In this document: positions 1 to 8,129 of the stretch, piece by piece
How positions within the stretch are numbered: the first letter of the stretch is position 1
Layout: every line of letters begins with the position of its first letter
The notes under the pieces: generated by a model
The model's input: the letters and a program-made list of their open reading frames with translations, nothing else
What the model was told of the DNA's origin: nothing
Database searches by the model: none
Position numbers and translations under genes: made by a program
NCBI GenBank assembly: GCA_965205045.1
Contig: OZ242031.1
Coordinates: forward strand, 372,001-436,000
Source: UBA6522 sp965205045
Lineage (GTDB): Bacteria > Pseudomonadota > Gammaproteobacteria > Steroidobacterales > Rariloculaceae
DNA: 64,000 nt
Reading direction: 5' to 3'

Positions 1-155
1 AGCTCGGACACGCCGCCCTGGGCTTCGGCAATATTGCGAAACGCCTTCATGAGCAGTCTCGGGTTGTCCATCTCCTCGATGGTGGCGTTCAGGTAGGCCG
101 CGACATCTTCCGGAGTCTTCAGGAATTCGCTGGCCTTATGAACCTTGATTGGCAT
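1..155 (-). CDS. Type II antitoxin, HigA/addiction-module antidote family (partial)
   Basis: Only the first 51 residues are in the window; the gene runs off the left edge. The start codon is the ATG at 155-153 and the protein begins MPIKVHKASEFL, followed by a helical segment with LKTPEDVAAYLNATIEEMD and ending near AQGGVSEL, where an HTH domain would follow. This N-terminal layout matches the 'addiction module antidote' proteins that partner small RelE/HigB-like killers. It overlaps the end of the upstream toxin gene by 20 bases, so the order is toxin first, then antitoxin, as in higBA-type loci, and the two are probably translated in a coupled way. Its expected role is to neutralise the toxin and to repress the shared promoter. 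The family call rests on context and the short N-terminus only. Confidence 0.7.
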   Translation of the reverse strand, partial: MPIKVHKASEFLKTPEDVAAYLNATIEEMDNPRLLMKAFRNIAEAQGGVSE

Positions 156-474
156 TTCGTTTCTCCCGCTTGTAGGCATTCCAGTTCTCAACCGCTTTGC
201 TGATGTCGCGCTGTTGCCGTTTCTTCGCTCCGCCGGCCAACAAGATCACAAGCTCATCCCCATCCCTGCCGTAATACACACGGTATCCCGGGCCGTGGTG
301 TATACGAAGCTCGAAGACTCCGGCACCAACCGCCCGATGGTCGCCGAAGTTGCCCAACTCCACGCGGTCAAGGCGAGTCTGTATCCTCGCGCGCACCTCC
401 GAAGTCTGCCTCTTGAACCATGAACCAAATTCGTCCGAGCCATCGCTTCCAATGTATCTGGCAACCTTGATCAT
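136..474 (-). CDS. RelE/HigB-type toxin of an addiction module
   Basis: 112 residues from the ATG at 474. The sequence (SDEFGSWFKRQTSEVRARIQTRL, then GVFELRIHHGPGYRVYYGRDGDELVILLAGGAKKRQQRDISKA) has the beta-sheet core of RelE/ParE-superfamily 'putative addiction module killer' proteins: ELRI, GYRVYY and the KKRQQRDI tail. Such toxins usually cleave mRNA on the ribosome. An upstream in-frame ATG at 510 would add 12 residues, but family members begin a few residues before the first strand, so the internal ATG is preferred. The antitoxin starts inside its 3' end. Family assignment is firm; the actual cellular target is not visible from sequence. Confidence 0.82.
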   Translation of the reverse strand: MIKVARYIGSDGSDEFGSWFKRQTSEVRARIQTRLDRVELGNFGDHRAVGAGVFELRIHHGPGYRVYYGRDGDELVILLAGGAKKRQQRDISKAVENWNAYKREKRNANQGS

Positions 475-510
475 CGCCCGCACTGTAGCCATTTGGCTAC
501 AAGGAATCAA

Positions 511-828
511 CAGCTAATCTTGGGTGCAGAACTCAGGGCAGTTCCTTCTCTTAATTGAAATTCCCTGCCTAGGAGTTTTCGCAGCGGCCCCGCTGCGCTG
601 ACGCGCAGGGAACATTCGCGCACATGCGACTCGGGCCGTGACCGCATTATGTTAAATGCACTTCGCTTAACCCATTGAAATGCAAGCAGTCTGGATTTAG
701 TTCCATGCAAGGCTGTGCGCGGCAGAACGTCCGCACCATTCGCGGTGATTGCGGCAGTCGCGGTAGGCGTGGTGATTGCGGAAGGCGTGGTAGTTGCGAT
801 TGTTGCGGCGAACCCGCTGCGAACAGCG
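511..828. other. Intergenic stretch between the toxin gene and trpS
   Basis: No convincing gene. Around 740-815 the plus strand holds imperfect short tandem units (GGCGTGGTGATTGCGG-like, GGCGTGGTAGTTGCG), which make spurious reading frames here. No clear terminator hairpin for trpS is visible. Confidence 0.5.
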
Positions 829-1830
829 TCAGCCGAGCTTGCGAAACCCCACGGCGCGGCGGATCTCGTCCATGTAGGGGACGCTCACCTCGCGGGCCCG
901 TTCGGCGCCGCGGCAGAGCACGCCTTCCACGTAGTCGGGCGCAGCCATCAGCCGCTCGTATTCCTCGCGGGGACCCTTGAGCCGGTCGTTCAGGTACTCG
1001 AACAGCACCTTTTTCATCTCGCCCCAGGCGATGCCGGCGCGGTACCGCTCGCGAATGGCTGCGGCCTCCCCGTCCGTGCAGAAGGCCCGGTAGATGGCAT
1101 AGAGCGCGCTGGTGTCGGGATCCTTCGGCTCGCCGGGCTCCTGGGAATTGGTCTTGATCCGCATGATCAGCTTGCGCAGCCGCTTCTCCGGCGCGAACAG
1201 CGGAATCGTGTTGGCGTAGCTCTTGGACATCTTGCGGCCATCCAGGCCGGGCAGCACGGCGGTGTTGTCGCCCACCACGGCTTCGGGCAGCACGAAGGTC
1301 TCGCCGAAGTGATGGTTGAATCGCCCGGCGATATCCCGCGCCATCTCCACATGCTGGATCTGGTCGCGGCCCACGGGCACCTTGTGGGCCTTGAACATGA
1401 GGATGTCCGCGGCCATCAGGATCGGATAGGAATAAAGGCCCATGGTGATGGCCTTGTCCGGGTCCCGGTTGCGCCGGGCCTGGTTCTCGGCAACGGCCGC
1501 CTTGTAGGCGTGGGCCCGGTTCATGAGGCCCTTGGCCGTCATGCAGGTCAGCACCCAGGTCAGTTCCATGATCTCCGGGATATCCGACTGCCGGTAGAAC
1601 ACGCAGTCCGGGTCCAGGCCCGCGGCCAGCCAGCTTGCCGCGACCTCCAGCGTCGAACGCGCCAATTGGTCCGGGTCGCTGCTCTTGATCAGGGAGTGGT
1701 AATCGGCCACGAAGTAGTAGGACTTGACGCTCCTGTCCCGGCTGGCGATCACGGTGGGCCGAATCGCGCCCACGTAGTTGCCGATGTGCGGCACGCCGGT
1801 GGTGGTGATTCCCGTCAGTACAGTTTCCAT
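829..1830 (-). CDS. trpS: Tryptophan--tRNA ligase
   Basis: Class I aminoacyl-tRNA synthetase that charges tRNA-Trp with tryptophan in the cytoplasm, using ATP. 333 residues, the normal bacterial length. The HIGH-type signature appears as TTGVPHIGNYVGAIRP near residue 15, and the KMSKS loop is exact in DGRKMSKSYANT near residue 200. The Rossmann-fold segment GRDQIQHVEMARDIA is also typical. Start is the ATG at 1830. The gene stands alone: the upstream region (1831-2086) separates it from a divergent SnoaL operon and the downstream side holds the toxin-antitoxin pair. The cognate tRNA-Trp gene is elsewhere in this window (56125-56201). Confidence 0.97.
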   Translation of the reverse strand: METVLTGITTTGVPHIGNYVGAIRPTVIASRDRSVKSYYFVADYHSLIKSSDPDQLARSTLEVAASWLAAGLDPDCVFYRQSDIPEIMELTWVLTCMTAKGLMNRAHAYKAAVAENQARRNRDPDKAITMGLYSYPILMAADILMFKAHKVPVGRDQIQHVEMARDIAGRFNHHFGETFVLPEAVVGDNTAVLPGLDGRKMSKSYANTIPLFAPEKRLRKLIMRIKTNSQEPGEPKDPDTSALYAIYRAFCTDGEAAAIRERYRAGIAWGEMKKVLFEYLNDRLKGPREEYERLMAAPDYVEGVLCRGAERAREVSVPYMDEIRRAVGFRKLG

Positions 1831-2043
1831 GGGTCTGCGGCCGGAGGGGCGGATGGCTCGAAGGTGGCGGGATTTTAACCGAAAGCGGCGGCGGGTGACC
1901 GCGCGGAGTCAATCTCAACCCGTCAACAACAGGCTTTGGCGAGGGCAAACGCGTGCCGGCCCTCCTGCCACCCCCCAATGATGCCGCCGGTCCGGCCACC
2001 GCACCGCCCGGTCTGATGACACAGCAGAACTCTTTCGGCAGAA

Positions 2044-2060
2044 TGTGCTTCCAATGCAAA
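2044..2060 (-). promoter_or_regulatory. Candidate LacI-family operator, site a
   Basis: On the minus strand the 17 bases read TTTGCATTGGAAGCACA, 15 of 17 identical to the two perfect copies found at 12734-12750 and 18970-18986. It ends 26 bases before the ATG of the SnoaL A gene, in the promoter/leader zone, so a bound repressor would block the 2087-4219 operon. Confidence 0.65.
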
Positions 2061-2086
2061 AATAGCGACAGGAAACCATCAATTCA

Positions 2087-3217
2087 ATGACCGACGACAG
2101 GGAACGTCCGCGAGTCGCCCGCCCGCTTTCCCGCGAGCACATGCCGACCGGCTATTCGATTTCGCTGCAGGAATACACCCGCCGGGGCACGCCGCAGGAA
2201 ACGCGCATACCGGATGATTACGGGCCGGCGCAGTCCATGCGCGGTTTCGAGGAGACCTACCGGAACATCATCGATTACATCGTCCGCATCACGTACAGGA
2301 TCTGGGAAGACCGCGAAGTCGAGTACATCGCCGACACCTACTCCGACACGTCGCAGGTGTTCGACGACTACGGCCTGCAGCACGGCTGCCGGAAGATCAT
2401 CGACGATACCCATCACACCACCGGCGCCTTCTCCGACATCAAGCTGATTGCCGATGAAGTCGTCTGGGCGGGTGACGACGAAATCGGCTACCACACGTCG
2501 CACCGCACCATCATTCGTGGCACCAACGACGGCGACAGCCGCTACGGCCCGGCTACCAACCGGTACATCGACGTATTCGTCATCGCCAATTGCGTGGCGC
2601 TTGAGAACGAAATCTTTCTCGAACACGTGCTCTACAACAACTCGAGCATGCTTCAGCAACTCGGTCACAATCTGGAGGACATCGTTTCCGCTCTGGCCGG
2701 TTCGCCACCCGCCGGCTGGCCGCGGGGCGCGGCGATCTGGGACAGCCTGCGGAGTTCGGCCCGCCCGGAGCGGCCCATCTCCGTCGCCCAGCCGACCGAC
2801 GGTTTCGACGTCGACCGCCTGGCCCGACACACCATCGACGAGATCTGGAATCGCCGCAACCTCGAGGCGCTGACGGCAACCTATGCCACCGGGTTCGGGT
2901 TCGAAGGCCCCACCGACCGCAAGTTCTCCGGAGCGAACAACTACCGGGAGTTCCTCGGTTCGATTCTCGGCGCGTTTCCCGACCTGGAAGTCCAGGTGGA
3001 CGAGGTCTACTGGATGGGCAACGATGTCGACGGCTACCTGACCTCCGAGCGATGGAGCGCCGAGGGTACCCATGCCGGCCCGGGCTTGTATGGCGAGCCG
3101 ACCGGCAAACCGGTGCAGATCTGGGGCATCGCCCAGCACGAGATCGTTGGCGGCAGGATCGTGCGCGAATGGCTGCTCTTCAACGAACTGGATCTGATGA
3201 TGCAGTTGGCAGCCTGA
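2087..3217 (+). CDS. Double-domain SnoaL/NTF2-like protein, type A
   Basis: 376 residues with two tandem cone-shaped alpha+beta-barrel (SnoaL / nuclear transport factor 2-like) domains, roughly residues 60-195 and 245-376. Domain 1 has IWEDREVEYIADTY, YGPATNRYIDVFVIAN and FLEHVLYNN; domain 2 has TIDEIWNRRNLEAL, YGEPTGKPVQIWGIAQHE and GGRIVREWLLFNELDLM, the family's typical 'P-T-G-K ... G-R-I-x-E-W' strand pair. Such folds bind small hydrophobic or polyketide-like molecules and include cyclases, isomerases and hydrolases; the reaction is not predictable. The start ATG is preceded by AGGAAA. It lies 3 bases before a second double SnoaL gene (type B) and behind a candidate LacI operator. A paralogue of the same type is at 17890-18915. 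No signal peptide, so cytoplasmic. Confidence 0.85.
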   Translation: MTDDRERPRVARPLSREHMPTGYSISLQEYTRRGTPQETRIPDDYGPAQSMRGFEETYRNIIDYIVRITYRIWEDREVEYIADTYSDTSQVFDDYGLQHGCRKIIDDTHHTTGAFSDIKLIADEVVWAGDDEIGYHTSHRTIIRGTNDGDSRYGPATNRYIDVFVIANCVALENEIFLEHVLYNNSSMLQQLGHNLEDIVSALAGSPPAGWPRGAAIWDSLRSSARPERPISVAQPTDGFDVDRLARHTIDEIWNRRNLEALTATYATGFGFEGPTDRKFSGANNYREFLGSILGAFPDLEVQVDEVYWMGNDVDGYLTSERWSAEGTHAGPGLYGEPTGKPVQIWGIAQHEIVGGRIVREWLLFNELDLMMQLAA

Positions 3218-3220
3218 GCC

Positions 3221-4219
3221 GTGCGTATCGACGAGATTCAAACGGCCAAGGCCATCGTACTGGAGTATTTTCGGCAGACCGAGGCCGCTCCTCCGGACGG
3301 AATCGCCGCCACGATCAGGCAATACGCCGCCGCCGACTACCATTTTCGCGGCGTCCATCCCTTCAACGAGCTTGACGGCGCCGAGGCCGTTGCGGCAACT
3401 GTCTGGCAGCCGTTGCGCGAGTCGCTGAACGCCATGCAGCGACGCCAGGACATCTTCTTCGCCGGCCCGAACTTCATCGACGGCACGCTCTGGGTCACCA
3501 GCATGGGAAAATTCATGGGCCTCATGGACAATCCGTGGCTGGGAATCCCGCCTACCGGCAAGATCGTGTTCCTGCCTTACTGCGAGTTTCATCGCATCGA
3601 GAATGGCCGGATTGCCGAGTCGGCGCTCTGGGTGGATATCATCAGCGTGATGATGCAGGCCGGGCTTCAGCCCCTGCCCGTACAGACCGGAGCAGCCATC
3701 GTAAACCCGGGTCCGCGAACCGCCGACGGCGTGTTGCTTGACCCCCGGGATGCGGTCGAATCACGCAAGACACTGGACCTCATCCTTCGGATGTGCGACG
3801 ACCTTGTGGGCGACAGCATGGAGTCGCCCTCGGACATGCTGCGCAAGACCTGGCACGAGGACATGGCCTGGTTCGGCCCCTGGGGCATCGGCGCCACCTA
3901 CACAATCGACCGGTACCAACTCCAGCACCAGCAGCCGTTTCGCAGCGGTCTGGAGAACATCCGCTTCAACGGGCACGTACTGGAACACGCCGAAGGCAAC
4001 TACGGCGGCTGGTTCGGCTGGCCCAACATGAGCATGAATCAGGGCGAAGGCTTCATGGGATTACCCGCCTCGGACCGCCCCACCGAAATGCGCGTCGTCG
4101 ACGTCTACCGCCGCGATGGCGACAAGCTGGCCGAAAACTGGATCTTCATCGACCTCATCCACTACCTGCGCCTGCTCGGCGCAGACATCCTGGACCGCTC
4201 CACGTCGATCGGCTTATGA
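3221..4219 (+). CDS. Double-domain SnoaL/NTF2-like protein, type B
   Basis: 332 residues from a GTG start 3 bases after the stop of the type A gene, so the two are almost certainly one operon. Domain 1 (about 1-150) carries YHFRGVHPFNELDGAEAV, LGIPPTGKIVFLPYCEFH and ENGRIAESALWVDI; domain 2 (about 175-332) carries LRKTWHEDMAWFGPWGIG, MGLPASDRPTEMRVVDVY and DKLAENWIFIDLIHYL. Both halves have the SnoaL-like barrel pattern. It pairs with the type A protein here, and a close paralogue (20098-21120, with matching FHPVNECTGAAAI and WYGPSGIG segments) pairs with the second type A gene. A hetero-oligomer or two successive steps of one pathway is my inference. Substrate unknown. Confidence 0.85.
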   Translation: MRIDEIQTAKAIVLEYFRQTEAAPPDGIAATIRQYAAADYHFRGVHPFNELDGAEAVAATVWQPLRESLNAMQRRQDIFFAGPNFIDGTLWVTSMGKFMGLMDNPWLGIPPTGKIVFLPYCEFHRIENGRIAESALWVDIISVMMQAGLQPLPVQTGAAIVNPGPRTADGVLLDPRDAVESRKTLDLILRMCDDLVGDSMESPSDMLRKTWHEDMAWFGPWGIGATYTIDRYQLQHQQPFRSGLENIRFNGHVLEHAEGNYGGWFGWPNMSMNQGEGFMGLPASDRPTEMRVVDVYRRDGDKLAENWIFIDLIHYLRLLGADILDRSTSIGL

Positions 4220-4301
4220 CGGTCCCCACCAAAACCCGAAAACATGAGCCCGAGCGAGCTGTCCATTCGCGCCCTCGCGACGCCCCAACGAAATCCAGGA
4301 G

Positions 4302-5891
4302 CTAAATCAGAGACTCCGCGATCCAGAGCCCGATCACGCACAGCACAAAGAATGCCAGCAGCGGGTAGCTGGCACGGTCGATCTTGCCGGCGACCACATA
4401 CCAACCGCCCTCCATCATCGGCAAGCCTTCTTGCTCGTACCGTCGAAGCTGGCCCTTGACCGTGTAGGGATCGTCCTCATCCCTGAACCCGCCCAGCAGG
4501 ATGCTCGCCGTCCACCCCACCGCGATGCTGACGATACCGCCCAGCGCGCAGTACCAGGGCCAGGCCACGTCGAGCGCGTACTCCACGTAGGCCAGCGCCA
4601 CGAAACCGGCGGCCACCCCGATCAACAGCCCCTTCTCGTTGGTGTGCCTGGAGAAGAACCCGAGCCCGAACATGGCCAGCTTGGCGCCCACGAAGAACGA
4701 GCCGACCTTGCTGAGAATTTCCAATACCGAACCTCCGTATCGGGTGAAGATGATCGCCGGCACCACCATGACCACCGCCCAGAAAAGCGTGAACCAGCGC
4801 GAGGCCACCAGGTAATGCTCGGGGGATCCGTCCTTCCTGAAGAACTTCTCGTAGAAATCCAGCGTGGTGACGGTCGCCATGGAATTCAGGCTGGAGTCCA
4901 GGCTGGACATGGCGGCCGCCACGATGGCCGCGGTCACGATGCCCATGAGTCCGGGGAACCCCATGGTCGCCACGAAATCCAGCACGATGAGATTTTCGTT
5001 TTCGAACGCCCTGCCGCCGTAGTAGCTGTAGAACAGCACGCCGAGCCCGAAGAACAGCACGAAAATGAAAAACGCCACGTAGCCCATGAGGATGTAGGCC
5101 TTCTTCGCATCGCCCACCGACCGGGCGGCCAGCGTGCGCTGCACGATCATCTGGTTCACGCCATAGACCACCACATGGTAGATCGACATGGCGATGACGC
5201 CGGTCCAGATGGTCCCGACGACGGAGGGATCGATGGACGTTTCGAAGGGATTCGTCTTGCCGATCGCCTTGAGCGACTGGAGCGTTTCGTGCAGCCCCCC
5301 CGGCAACTCGCCGATGAGCAGCACGGCGGTGACGATGGCGCCGAAGAACAGAATCCCCGTCTGGATGACGTCGGTCCAGATCACCGCCGAAATACCGCCC
5401 AGCATCGTGTAGGTGACGGCCACCACGGCGACGATGAGAATCGCCGTGACGACATCGATGCCCGTGATGAACTCCAGCACCAGCGCCGTGGTGTACAGCA
5501 TGATTCCGGAGTAGGCGATATTGCCCAACAGAAAGACGGCCGACATGACCGTCCTCGACGTCAGGCCGAATCGGCGCTCCAGGTAGTCGAAGATGGACGC
5601 GCAGCCGCTGTTGTAGAAGAACGGCAGGAACAGCGTCGCCACGATGAAAATGGCAATGGGGTAGTTGATGTGGATGAAGATCACCGAGAAACCATCCACG
5701 TAGGACCAGGCCGGACCGCCGAGAAACGTCAGCGCGCCGATATACGTGGCGACCACCGAGACGCCGATCGCCCACCAGGGCGTCGTGCGCTGACCGACGA
5801 AGTAGTGCTGAGCCGTCCGCACCCGCTTGCTGAGGAAGTACCCCAGGACGAGATTGCCGACGATGTAGGCGATGAGGATCGCCCAGTTCAA
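4302..5891 (-). CDS. Sodium:solute symporter (SSS family), module 1
   Basis: Inner-membrane Na+-coupled importer, 529 residues with about 13-14 predicted membrane helices, beginning with LNWAILIAYIVGNLVLGYFLSKR. Diagnostic SSS stretches include RTTPWWAIGVSVVATYIGALTFLGGPAWSY, FYNSGCASIFDYLERRFG, YTMLGGISAVIWTDVIQ and MSSLDSSLNSMATVTTLDFY. It is a clear paralogue of the symporter at 13849-15459. It lies directly behind the sulfatase gene and is probably its operon partner. The first usual start codon in frame is TTG at 5891, but alignment with the paralogue (MGTFGTLNW against I-S-S-F-G-T-L-N-W) puts the natural start at an ATC at 5909, right after the sulfatase stop. The transported substrate is unknown; SSS members of this type carry sugars, organic acids or amino-acid derivatives. 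Confidence 0.9.
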   Translation of the reverse strand: MNWAILIAYIVGNLVLGYFLSKRVRTAQHYFVGQRTTPWWAIGVSVVATYIGALTFLGGPAWSYVDGFSVIFIHINYPIAIFIVATLFLPFFYNSGCASIFDYLERRFGLTSRTVMSAVFLLGNIAYSGIMLYTTALVLEFITGIDVVTAILIVAVVAVTYTMLGGISAVIWTDVIQTGILFFGAIVTAVLLIGELPGGLHETLQSLKAIGKTNPFETSIDPSVVGTIWTGVIAMSIYHVVVYGVNQMIVQRTLAARSVGDAKKAYILMGYVAFFIFVLFFGLGVLFYSYYGGRAFENENLIVLDFVATMGFPGLMGIVTAAIVAAAMSSLDSSLNSMATVTTLDFYEKFFRKDGSPEHYLVASRWFTLFWAVVMVVPAIIFTRYGGSVLEILSKVGSFFVGAKLAMFGLGFFSRHTNEKGLLIGVAAGFVALAYVEYALDVAWPWYCALGGIVSIAVGWTASILLGGFRDEDDPYTVKGQLRRYEQEGLPMMEGGWYVVAGKIDRASYPLLAFFVLCVIGLWIAESLI

Positions 5892-5909
5892 TGTGCCGAA
5901 ACTGCTGAT

Positions 5910-8117
5910 TTAAATGTCCAGTGTGATGGTGAGCCGCTCGATAATCTGGTCGAACCTGAACGAACCCGTGTAGGAGTGGCTGATCGGTGCGCCGCGATTC
6001 TCGCCGCAGCGTACCCCCGCATTCAGGCTCTTGACCTCCCACATCCCGGGAATATCCACGGATCCGGCCGAGTTGCCGTCGACAAGCAATTCGACATGCC
6101 CGGAGGTTGCGGAAGTCTTCCGGCCGCGCAATCCCAGTTCGTGCCGGCCGTCGGGCACGCGATCCCCGGACCTCACCGAGTAGCGCTGACCGCGCGTATA
6201 CACATAGGTGAATTCGAGGTACCCGTCGATCATCAGCAGCTCGTATCCTGCCATGCTGTCGCCGGATGCCAGCAACACCCCGTTGGCCGGGCCGCTGACG
6301 ATCTCGACCTCGGCCAGAATCGTGTAGCCGTGGCTGAAGATGTCCGGCGCGCTTCGGCGGTCGATGCGGGTGGTATCGGGGTAGAACACGTAGCGGGATT
6401 GCGGCTGCGGCGCGACGCCCGCCTCGAGCGACAGCACATCATCCACCAGCGGCAGCACATTGTTGCGCTCCGCTTCCCGCCTCCAGGCGGCAATCATTTC
6501 CTCGACGCGGGCGGGAAACTCCGCCGCCCTGTCGTGGATTTCGGAAAAGTCGTCCCGTGAACGATAGAGCGCCCAAGTGTCTTCCTCGAAGGGCGTATCG
6601 GACGCATGCCGAGTGACCGCTTTCCATCCGTCGATCCAGATCGCACGGTCTCCGGCGGTCTCGTAGTACTGTATCTCCTTCCGTGTCGGTTCGTTCGGCG
6701 AATCCAGCGTATAGGCGAGGCTGATGCCATCGAGGCGCTCTGCCGGTTGATCGGCCAGTTCCAGGAGCGTCGGAACGATGTCCGTCACGTGATGGTATTG
6801 CGTGCAGATCTCGTTCCTCTGCAGGCCGCCGCCGGGCCAATGGACGACCAGCGGCGCGCGAATGCCGCCTTCGTACGTGTCGCCCTTGTAGAACTTGAGC
6901 GGCGTATTGCTGGCCTGCGCCCAACCGGGACCGTAGCTCGGCTGACTCTGTTCGCTGCCGACCTTGTCGATATTGGCGATCAGTTCCCCGATCGTCTCCG
7001 GTTCGATGTATACGACGCGGTGAACGTCCAGCCGGCCGGCGGGAGGCCCCCAGGAACCGGCGCCGTTGTCGGACAGGACCATGAGGATGGTGTCGTCAAG
7101 CTGCCCGCTTCGCTCCAGGAAGTCCACGAGGCGTTGCAGTTGGTCGTCCGTATGGTGGAGAAATCCCGCGTACGCTTCCTGCGTTCGCGCGCCGAACCGC
7201 CTCTCGTCGTCGGAGATATCGCGCCAGGCGGGCACGAGTTCGTCTCGCGGGGCCAGTTCCGCATTGGCCGGCACGATCCCCATCGCCTGCTGGCGAGCGA
7301 ATCTCTGTTCGCGAATCGCATCCCACCCGGCGTCGTAACGGCCGCGATGTCTCGCCATGTAGTCGGCAGGGACATGGTACGGAAAGTGACAGGCGCCGAA
7401 TGACAGATACAGGAAGAACGGCACATCGGCCGACGCGACCAGGTGATCCCGGATGAAGGCCACCGATTGATCCACCAGGTCCGTGGTCAGATGGTAGCCT
7501 GCGGTCTTGTCCGGATACGTCGCCCTGCGGTTGCGGAACAGTTCCGGGTGCCAGTGATCGGCGGCCGCGCCGTGAAAGCCGTACCAATGATCGAATCCCC
7601 TTCCCGTGGGCCACTGATCGAATGGGCCGGTGGCATTGCGGCCCGACACGGTCGACAAATGCCACTTGCCCACCGCGTAGTTTCGATAACCTGCCGGGCC
7701 CAGCATCTCGGCCAGTGTGCGTACATCGTCGCGAATCCAGCCGCGGTATCCGGGATGGTCCCGCCCCCACTCGGCAATGTTTCCCACACCGGCGGCGTGG
7801 GCATTGACACCGGTCAGCAGGCTGGCCCGGGTCGGCGCACACAGTGACGTCACATGAAAGTTGTTGTAGCGGACACCGTTGGCGGCCAGCCGGTCGATGC
7901 ACTGGGTGGGTACATCCGACCCATAGCACCCGAGGTCGCCGAAACCGACGTCATCGAGTACGGCGATCACCATGTTCGGCTTTCGGTCCGGATTGAGGCG
8001 GCGCCCGCCTGTCGAGCCGGCGGTTGCCCGCGTGGCGACCGTCTGGCATCCGTTGCTCAGGGCCGCGGCCGTGATGGCGGCGGACGACTCCAGGAATTTT
8101 CGGCGCGTGAAGCTCAT
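5910..8117 (-). CDS. Tat-exported type I sulfatase (arylsulfatase family)
   Basis: 735 residues. The N-terminus MSFTRRKFLESSAAITAAAL is a twin-arginine signal, so the protein should be folded and exported to the periplasm. The alkaline-phosphatase-like metal site begins with VLDDVGFGD (Asp55, Asp56). The sulfatase signature C-A-P-T-R-A-S-L-L-T-G at residues 93-103 places the formylglycine-forming Cys at 93. Further motifs are YAVGKWHL and MVLSDNGAGSWG. The C-terminal 150 residues resemble a jelly-roll/LamG-like accessory domain. It hydrolyses a sulfate ester on an unknown substrate and needs a formylglycine-generating enzyme not encoded here. It starts 12 bases after the TPR-sulfotransferase and runs into the symporter gene. 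Confidence 0.93.
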   Translation of the reverse strand: MSFTRRKFLESSAAITAAALSNGCQTVATRATAGSTGGRRLNPDRKPNMVIAVLDDVGFGDLGCYGSDVPTQCIDRLAANGVRYNNFHVTSLCAPTRASLLTGVNAHAAGVGNIAEWGRDHPGYRGWIRDDVRTLAEMLGPAGYRNYAVGKWHLSTVSGRNATGPFDQWPTGRGFDHWYGFHGAAADHWHPELFRNRRATYPDKTAGYHLTTDLVDQSVAFIRDHLVASADVPFFLYLSFGACHFPYHVPADYMARHRGRYDAGWDAIREQRFARQQAMGIVPANAELAPRDELVPAWRDISDDERRFGARTQEAYAGFLHHTDDQLQRLVDFLERSGQLDDTILMVLSDNGAGSWGPPAGRLDVHRVVYIEPETIGELIANIDKVGSEQSQPSYGPGWAQASNTPLKFYKGDTYEGGIRAPLVVHWPGGGLQRNEICTQYHHVTDIVPTLLELADQPAERLDGISLAYTLDSPNEPTRKEIQYYETAGDRAIWIDGWKAVTRHASDTPFEEDTWALYRSRDDFSEIHDRAAEFPARVEEMIAAWRREAERNNVLPLVDDVLSLEAGVAPQPQSRYVFYPDTTRIDRRSAPDIFSHGYTILAEVEIVSGPANGVLLASGDSMAGYELLMIDGYLEFTYVYTRGQRYSVRSGDRVPDGRHELGLRGRKTSATSGHVELLVDGNSAGSVDIPGMWEVKSLNAGVRCGENRGAPISHSYTGSFRFDQIIERLTITLDI

Positions 8118-8129
8118 ATGAATTGACCA

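Noticed and set aside
672..690. A fifth LacI-like half-site (minus strand CTTGCATTTCAATGGGT)
   Set aside because: Only one half matches, the centre is TC rather than CG, and no plausible target gene starts there.
715..1878. Plus-strand frame of 387 codons across trpS
   Set aside because: Shadow of trpS, which has exact HIGH- and KMSKS-type motifs on the minus strand.
4431..6560. Plus-strand frame of 709 codons opposite the symporter and sulfatase
   Set aside because: Antisense shadow with His/Arg/Asp-rich nonsense composition; the minus-strand genes are clear family members.
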